A program made the position numbers and the translations under genes. Positions 51,761-55,374 of a stretch of DNA of 55,374 nt are shown piece by piece (positions within the stretch are counted from its first letter, which is position 1; each line of letters begins with the position of its first letter). This stretch comes from Pseudolactococcus raffinolactis NBRC 100932 (GTDB lineage Bacteria; Bacillota; Bacilli; Lactobacillales; Streptococcaceae). The stretch is from positions 1 to 55,374 of the forward strand of contig NZ_BCVN01000010.1 in NCBI RefSeq assembly GCF_001591765.1, given 5' to 3'. The notes beneath the pieces were generated by a model. The model searched no databases. It saw nothing but the letters and a program-made list of their open reading frames with translations, and was not told the DNA's origin.

Positions 51761-52033
51761 ATGTCAAAAAACAAAATTACGCATATTCGTTTATCAAGTG
51801 AATATGAACCAACTACTGATAAAATTACTCAAGTAAAACTTGAAGATGGAACAGTAGAAAGTATCAGTCAAGTTGTTCTTTACATAGATAATAATAACTT
51901 TTACTACTATGTAAATTCGTTTGGCAATCAAATTGAAGTTGAAACTGTACACCCAAATGGTATATTGCCATACATCCGTACTAAAGCAAATTCAACTACA
52001 AAAGACAATTTACTTAGTCTCCCAAGATTTTAG
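51761..52033 (+). CDS. DUF3892 domain protein
   Basis: A 90-residue protein with the DUF3892 pattern: KITHIRLSS at the N terminus, central YYYVNSFGNQIEVE and a C-terminal PYIRTKANST...DNLLSLPRF. Function unknown. GGAG precedes the ATG. It is on the plus strand, opposite to the surrounding early genes, and has a strong promoter next to an operator cluster, so it is probably expressed in the lysogen. Confidence 0.85.
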   Translation: MSKNKITHIRLSSEYEPTTDKITQVKLEDGTVESISQVVLYIDNNNFYYYVNSFGNQIEVETVHPNGILPYIRTKANSTTKDNLLSLPRF

Positions 52034-52040
52034 TAATTAA

Positions 52041-52241
52041 CTACTCGTCGATTTTGACGGGTATTTTATTGCCGAAAATATCAGTATCCGGTTCAGGTAT
52101 ATCATAGAAGAATGACACAGTTTGTGTAACCTTTCCTATGGTCTTACTAGGGGAATTACTAACACAAAATTCAACCGGCTCAATATATCCATTAGCTAAT
52201 CTGCTTAGTATCTCTACTAACTTTTGTTCAAAATTATTCAT
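52041..52241 (-). CDS. Small phage protein (66 residues)
   Basis: No recognised domain (begins MNNFEQKLVEILSRLANGY; ends with a TAG stop). AAAGGAAACG precedes the ATG. It lies after the 52256-52447 gene on the minus strand and ends eight bases from the DUF3892 stop codon, convergent. Function unknown. Confidence 0.55.
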   Translation of the reverse strand: MNNFEQKLVEILSRLANGYIEPVEFCVSNSPSKTIGKVTQTVSFFYDIPEPDTDIFGNKIPVKIDE

Positions 52242-52255
52242 TATTCGTTTCCTTT

Positions 52256-52447
52256 CTAACGCAGCTTGAAATCATCAATGATTTTCAAGATAATTTTATG
52301 AGCCTGCGGTGTGCGAAGACGTCCGCTTAAAGTGTCAATCATGACATTTTTAGCAACATCATACTTTGCTGCCAAACTCATTTTTTCAATTCCATTTGTG
52401 GTAATGAACTCATTAACCAAGTTCAAACCATGGTCATCAACTGGCAT
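52256..52447 (-). CDS. Small HTH-like regulator opposite cI (Cro candidate)
   Basis: A 63-residue protein starting MPVDDHGLNLVNEF at ATG 52447, with AAGGAGG six bases upstream. LAAKYDVAKNVMIDTLSGRLRTPQ resembles an HTH recognition unit. It is first on the minus strand, divergent from the CI-like repressor, where Cro is expected. The longer upstream frame lacks a ribosome-binding site. Confidence 0.65.
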   Translation of the reverse strand: MPVDDHGLNLVNEFITTNGIEKMSLAAKYDVAKNVMIDTLSGRLRTPQAHKIILKIIDDFKLR

Positions 52448-52854
52448 ACTATGCCTCCTTTCTAGCCCATCATGGCTTTTTTTATTTCTCAACTCAATTA
52501 AGCGAGGACACTTTTATGGCTATTGCCAACCTCTTGACCTCTCATGTTGGGTAGTTATTATCATGCCCTAGAGATAGCTATATTATTGAGTTAAGATTTT
52601 GTATAAGAAAAAGTTAGCGTTTTTTACATTTTTTATTGACAATAACTATAAGTTCTTGTACAATAAAAGCATAGTTAAAACACCTAATAAAAGCTTATTA
52701 AACATTCTTGGCGGAGCGTTCTAAGTGCTTTTTATAGGTCTATTCGCTAACCGAAAGGCTAACTTATCTTTACAAGATTAATTCTATAATATCTTATAGC
52801 TTTTGTCAAGTAAAAATAATAAATTTTTATACTTTTCGGAATTATAATTATAGG
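52448..52854. promoter_or_regulatory. Lysogeny switch intergenic region
   Basis: About 400 bp with no convincing gene. A plus-strand promoter TTGACA-17-TACAAT lies at 52636-52664. GTTAGCG-like sites occur at 52613-52619, 52745-52751 and 52757-52763. AACTCAAT/ATTGAGTT (52491-52498 and 52585-52592) enclose two mutually exclusive hairpins: 52517-52528 and 52526-52550. TATAAT (52843-52848) is six bases before the cI ATG. Confidence 0.7.
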
Positions 52855-53196
52855 ATGCTTGATATGACTGTATTTGAACAAATAAAAAAATTAGCCAAAA
52901 GCAGAGACATTGCTATGAAAGATTTGGCTTTAAAGTTGGGTTTTAGTGAAAATCTATTTTACACTTGGAAAAAGACTAATCCTAAAGCAGCTGATTTAGC
53001 AAAAGTCGCCGACTACTTCCACGTGTCTGTAGATTACCTGCTCGGTCGTGAAGAGCAAACAGCACCTCAATTCTCTCCTGAGCTACTTGACGCTATTGAT
53101 AATGCTGAGGGATATTCTGGTAAGCCAATAGATGACCACGACAAAGAGATTGTAAAAAGTCTGTTAGCTGCTTACTTTGCTGGACGAGACAAGTGA
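52855..53196 (+). CDS. CI-like HTH repressor
   Basis: A 113-residue protein. The N-terminal XRE HTH (MKDLALKLGFSENLFYTWKK, about 20-40) is followed by KVADYFHVSVDYLLGRE and a short C-terminal region without a LexA-type protease domain. It is presumably the lysogeny repressor. The neighbouring ImmA-like protease suggests inactivation by cleavage, as in ICEBs1. Start ATG 52855 would be leaderless (TATAAT six bases upstream); ATG 52864 with AGGA upstream is an alternative. Confidence 0.87.
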   Translation: MLDMTVFEQIKKLAKSRDIAMKDLALKLGFSENLFYTWKKTNPKAADLAKVADYFHVSVDYLLGREEQTAPQFSPELLDAIDNAEGYSGKPIDDHDKEIVKSLLAAYFAGRDK

Positions 53197-53209
53197 TGAG
53201 GGCAAATAT

Positions 53210-53644
53210 ATGGACTATCACGATATTTTACGTGAGACAGGTATAGTCTTAATATGGGCTCCTGAATTACATGATAAAGGCTTATACATTCCTCACGCAG
53301 AAGAATGCAACTCTGAGAACGGGATTATCTTTGTAAGGGCTGGTTTAAGTGAAGATGAGACAGAGTGCGTTATACTGCATGAATGTGGCCATAATATAAA
53401 AGGGCACACTCTTTCAAAACTGAGCGCACCACAATTACATATTATTAACGAAGCTAAAGCTAACCGTTTCATGATTAGCTGCAAGGCTAAAGATTATTTA
53501 GAGGAGATAGATTACCACGTCTACTACTACACGCCTGAAAGGTTCTTGAATCGATTTAAACTGTCAGTAGAGAATTTTTATGATATGGCTGAGCAGGAAA
53601 TGGAAAAGGTAGCTTTTGAGTATCGTACTCAATTAATATATTGA
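53210..53644 (+). CDS. ImmA/IrrE-family metallopeptidase
   Basis: A 144-residue zinc protease. HECGHNIKGHTL carries the HEXXH site and INEAKANRFM the downstream glutamate helix. The family cleaves phage or ICE repressors. ATG 53210 has GAGGG upstream; the longer frame starts from TTG and overlaps cI. It follows cI by 13 bases, supporting a repressor-antirepressor pair. Confidence 0.9.
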   Translation: MDYHDILRETGIVLIWAPELHDKGLYIPHAEECNSENGIIFVRAGLSEDETECVILHECGHNIKGHTLSKLSAPQLHIINEAKANRFMISCKAKDYLEEIDYHVYYYTPERFLNRFKLSVENFYDMAEQEMEKVAFEYRTQLIY

Positions 53645-53661
53645 TAGAAAGTAGAGAACCG

Positions 53662-54684
53662 ATGGGATTTTTTAATATCTTTAAAAGTAGAGAGAGTAAA
53701 CAAATTGAAAAGATCCAAGTTAGAATGGACGTTCTTCCACAAGAGGAGCCCTCTGAAATAGAAGTTGCTAGAAGTTACGACAAACATCTTTTAAGCGAGG
53801 GTATCTCACTAGGAAGTGTTGTTCTACTATGGTGGTGTGATGGGAAAAGCATAGAGGCTTACATTCCAAGATACTTCTTATATGATTATTCGATAAATGC
53901 TAATATTGAATTCATAAAGCTTTTTGATAAGGGGTTCTTACGTTGGTCAACTCCGAAAGAACACCTCGAAAGTTTGAAAGTTATAGAGCTTAAGAACATT
54001 CTAGAAAAATATGGCCTCCCCGTAAGTGGTAGAAAAAAGATAGAATTAATTGATCGCATCAAAGCCAATTTAACTGACGAGGATCTCGCTACTAATATTA
54101 ATGGTAAGGTATACAAAGTAACTGAATTAGGCAATTCAATTCTAAGAAAATACTCAAATATTATATGGGGTCATAAAAACAATTCAAAAGATGGTTCAGT
54201 AAATGCGTTTACATTCGAGAACAAACTGACCGGTACTCCTGAGTCACATGCAATTGAAATATTAGAAAACGCGTTCATTTTAGATATTAAAAATCGGAAT
54301 TTTGGGATGTCGACGATACGCTTAAAAAACATTTCAAACTACAGGGGTGGGGATATAGATGCACTCATGCAAAGTTTCTGCATTGAAATTAGTGGTCTAA
54401 ACAACTCTGGACGCTATCTATGGGTGCCTGAGTATTACCCACATTTAGGTAAATCACTTAAAGCTGAAATAGTTAGAAATGATTTAAATGATATTGAAAT
54501 AGAAGATAGACTTAAAACTGCTTGGGAGATCTGTTATAAACTATTCCCCATGTCAATTGTAAATACCAAGCAAGATGCTCTTGATCTGTTATTTTTGGCA
54601 CTAAATGAAGATAAAGAAAAATTTGATCTTTTAATAAAAAAACTATATAAAAAAGCGCCTGATAAATATAAACTGAATTATTAG
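53662..54684 (+). CDS. SAP-domain protein, lysogenic module
   Basis: A 340-residue protein. Residues about 105-137 are a SAP motif (LKVIELKNILEKYGLPVSG, then KKIELIDRI), a DNA-binding helix-extended-loop-helix. The rest has no recognised enzyme motif and no membrane segment. It lies between the ImmA-like protease and the integrase on the plus strand, so it is probably expressed in the lysogen. Phage defence, superinfection immunity or a DNA-related role is possible; none is proven. ATG 53662 is weakly preceded by GAGAACC; an in-frame TTG lies at 53641. Natural stop is TAG. Confidence 0.75.
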   Translation: MGFFNIFKSRESKQIEKIQVRMDVLPQEEPSEIEVARSYDKHLLSEGISLGSVVLLWWCDGKSIEAYIPRYFLYDYSINANIEFIKLFDKGFLRWSTPKEHLESLKVIELKNILEKYGLPVSGRKKIELIDRIKANLTDEDLATNINGKVYKVTELGNSILRKYSNIIWGHKNNSKDGSVNAFTFENKLTGTPESHAIEILENAFILDIKNRNFGMSTIRLKNISNYRGGDIDALMQSFCIEISGLNNSGRYLWVPEYYPHLGKSLKAEIVRNDLNDIEIEDRLKTAWEICYKLFPMSIVNTKQDALDLLFLALNEDKEKFDLLIKKLYKKAPDKYKLNY

Positions 54685-54735
54685 CACAAAAAAGCGCCAC
54701 TCACCACCTCGGCCAAAAGATTGTGAGTAACGCTT
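54685..54735 (-). terminator. Hairpin with T run, minus orientation
   Basis: On the minus strand GTTACTCAC and a matching GTGAGTGGC arm form an interrupted stem followed by GCTTTTTT. The T run favours leftward termination, unexpected between two rightward genes. Confidence 0.5.
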
Positions 54736-54742
54736 ACCAAAA

Positions 54743-54781
54743 TATAGTAAACAATACTGGAATACAGTAGGTTTTACTATA
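54743..54781. promoter_or_regulatory. Nested inverted repeats before the integrase gene
   Basis: TATAGTAAA...TTTACTATA encloses TACTG-GAATA-CAGTA. No T run follows on the plus strand, so an integrase or excisionase binding site or operator is more likely than a terminator. Confidence 0.55.
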
Positions 54782-54812
54782 CCCATTTTACCACAGAAAG
54801 GGGCATAAGCCA

Positions 54813-55374
54813 ATGTGGATAGAACAAAAACCAAATGGGAAATTCCTTTTCCGAGAAAAGTATCGTGACCAATTTACTGGAAAACAAAAAATTATATCTG
54901 TAACTCTTGATAAAGATACACGAATCACCCGTTCTCAAGCTCAAAAAATTCTGTTAACTAAAATTTCAAAAAGCCAACATCACGCATCAAATGCTATAAG
55001 CCCTATAGTATTTTCTGATCTGGTATCGGAGTAGTTTCAATTGTATACCAAACAAGTCCGTAGCTCAACAGCATATACAGTAAAAGGGAATGTAAAGCTC
55101 ATATTGGAAATGGTAGACCCCGATATACTCGTTTCAAAGATAACAACTAGTTATATCAGATCAAAATTTGAAGCCGTAATGTTCGGTGATCGAAATATCT
55201 CAACTACCTATGCACGATCTATAAGAACAAGATTGAAGTCAATTTTCCAATATGCTTGCGAACATGGCTATCTAACAGAAAATCCTATAAACAATTTTAG
55301 ACTGCCAAAGAAGAAAGAAAATGTAAAACAGATTTCTGAATTTTTTCTTGAAGAAGATGAATTAAATAAAGTAA
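54813..55374 (+). pseudogene. Tyrosine integrase with in-frame amber codon; truncated by the window edge
   Basis: One frame encodes a phage integrase: an arm-type DNA-binding N terminus (WIEQKPNGKFLFREKYRDQF) and a SAM-like core-binding domain (STAYTVKGNVKLILEMVDP to QYACEHGYLTENPI). Codon 74 is TAG (55032-55034) in ...FSDLVSE*FQLYTKQ, where a tryptophan is typical. The catalytic domain lies beyond base 55374. If real, the stop would block integration and excision. GGGG lies about nine bases before the ATG. Confidence 0.88.

Larger units (their letters stand above)
21216..55374. mobile_element. Prophage, P335/TP901-1-like siphovirus (right end outside the window)
   Basis: A contiguous block of phage genes: thioredoxin-like cargo, lysis, tail, head, packaging, late regulator, replication, regulators, CI-like repressor and a tyrosine integrase. 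The left edge is placed between the terminator at 21185-21215 and the first cargo gene (21387). Neither att core can be defined, because attR lies beyond base 55374. No tRNA gene flanks the left edge. The integrase carries an amber codon, so excision may be impaired, whereas structural genes look intact. Confidence 0.93.

Noticed and set aside
14419-55374. Stop-codon reassignment (TAG read as sense) as an explanation for interrupted genes
   Set aside because: TAG is used as a natural stop by the genes ending at 54684, 52033 and 52041, with terminator or gene ends right after, and no suppressor tRNA is seen.

Overview
The window looks like chromosome of a low-GC Streptococcaceae member, most likely Lactococcus or the closely related Pseudolactococcus. 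The basis is the pheS-pheT order behind a T-box, a purine-riboswitch xpt-pbuX pair, a DUF1803 gene, type-B L31, a second-type MurA, and a P335-like siphophage module. No ribosomal RNA is present, so the genus is inferred from protein resemblance alone.

Layout. Bases 1-6360 (all minus strand) hold housekeeping genes: pheT, a 127-bp tandem repeat, pheS with a T-box leader, pbuX, and xpt with a guanine-type riboswitch. Bases 6660-7150 are a two-gene tRNA-Thr operon (anticodons CGT then GGT); each tRNA is preceded by a related ~100-nt hairpin-rich leader. Bases 7161-18103 form a catabolic island. It carries DUF4310 and DUF4311 membrane proteins, the scar of a DUF4312 gene, a truncated PRD regulator, a D-glucosaminate-6-phosphate-type pathway (KDGP aldolase, KDG kinase, PLP ammonia lyase, amidohydrolase), a MupG-like phosphomuramidase broken by one amber codon, a small membrane protein, a cellobiose-type PTS EIIC and a GntR regulator. 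Its promoter carries a 14-bp palindrome and a cre box. Bases 18105-21096 hold DUF1803, a YiiX-like hydrolase, L31 and MurA.

From about 21.2 kb to the right edge lies a prophage with a TP901-1/P335-like siphovirus layout. Read in transcription order (right to left, minus strand) it has early regulators, a recombination/replication module (SMC-like ATPase, Sak4-like ATPase, DUF669, DEAD helicase, primase-helicase, RusA), a late regulator, a universal stress protein, terminases, portal, minor head protein, scaffold, capsid, connectors, tail genes with a -1 frameshift chaperone pair, tape measure, Dit, hub, receptor-binding candidate, holin and a Sec-exported lysozyme, then a thioredoxin-like cargo gene. 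The lysogeny module runs on the plus strand: CI-like repressor, ImmA-like protease, SAP-domain protein and a tyrosine integrase. The integrase has an in-frame amber codon and runs off the window, so attR is not visible.

How the parts fit. The sugar island looks like a PTS-fed route for an amino-sugar or muropeptide-type substrate ending in 2-keto-3-deoxy-6-phosphogluconate cleavage, but several of its genes are decaying. The prophage has complete structural and replication genes, while its integrase and a small cargo ORF carry nonsense codons. Three small plus-strand transcription units sit inside the leftward lytic operon (41.8-42.1, 50.3-50.7 and 51.7-52.0 kb); together with the possible recognition peptide shared by two replication proteins and the repeated sites beside the primase gene, they are the most promising places for undescribed biology.
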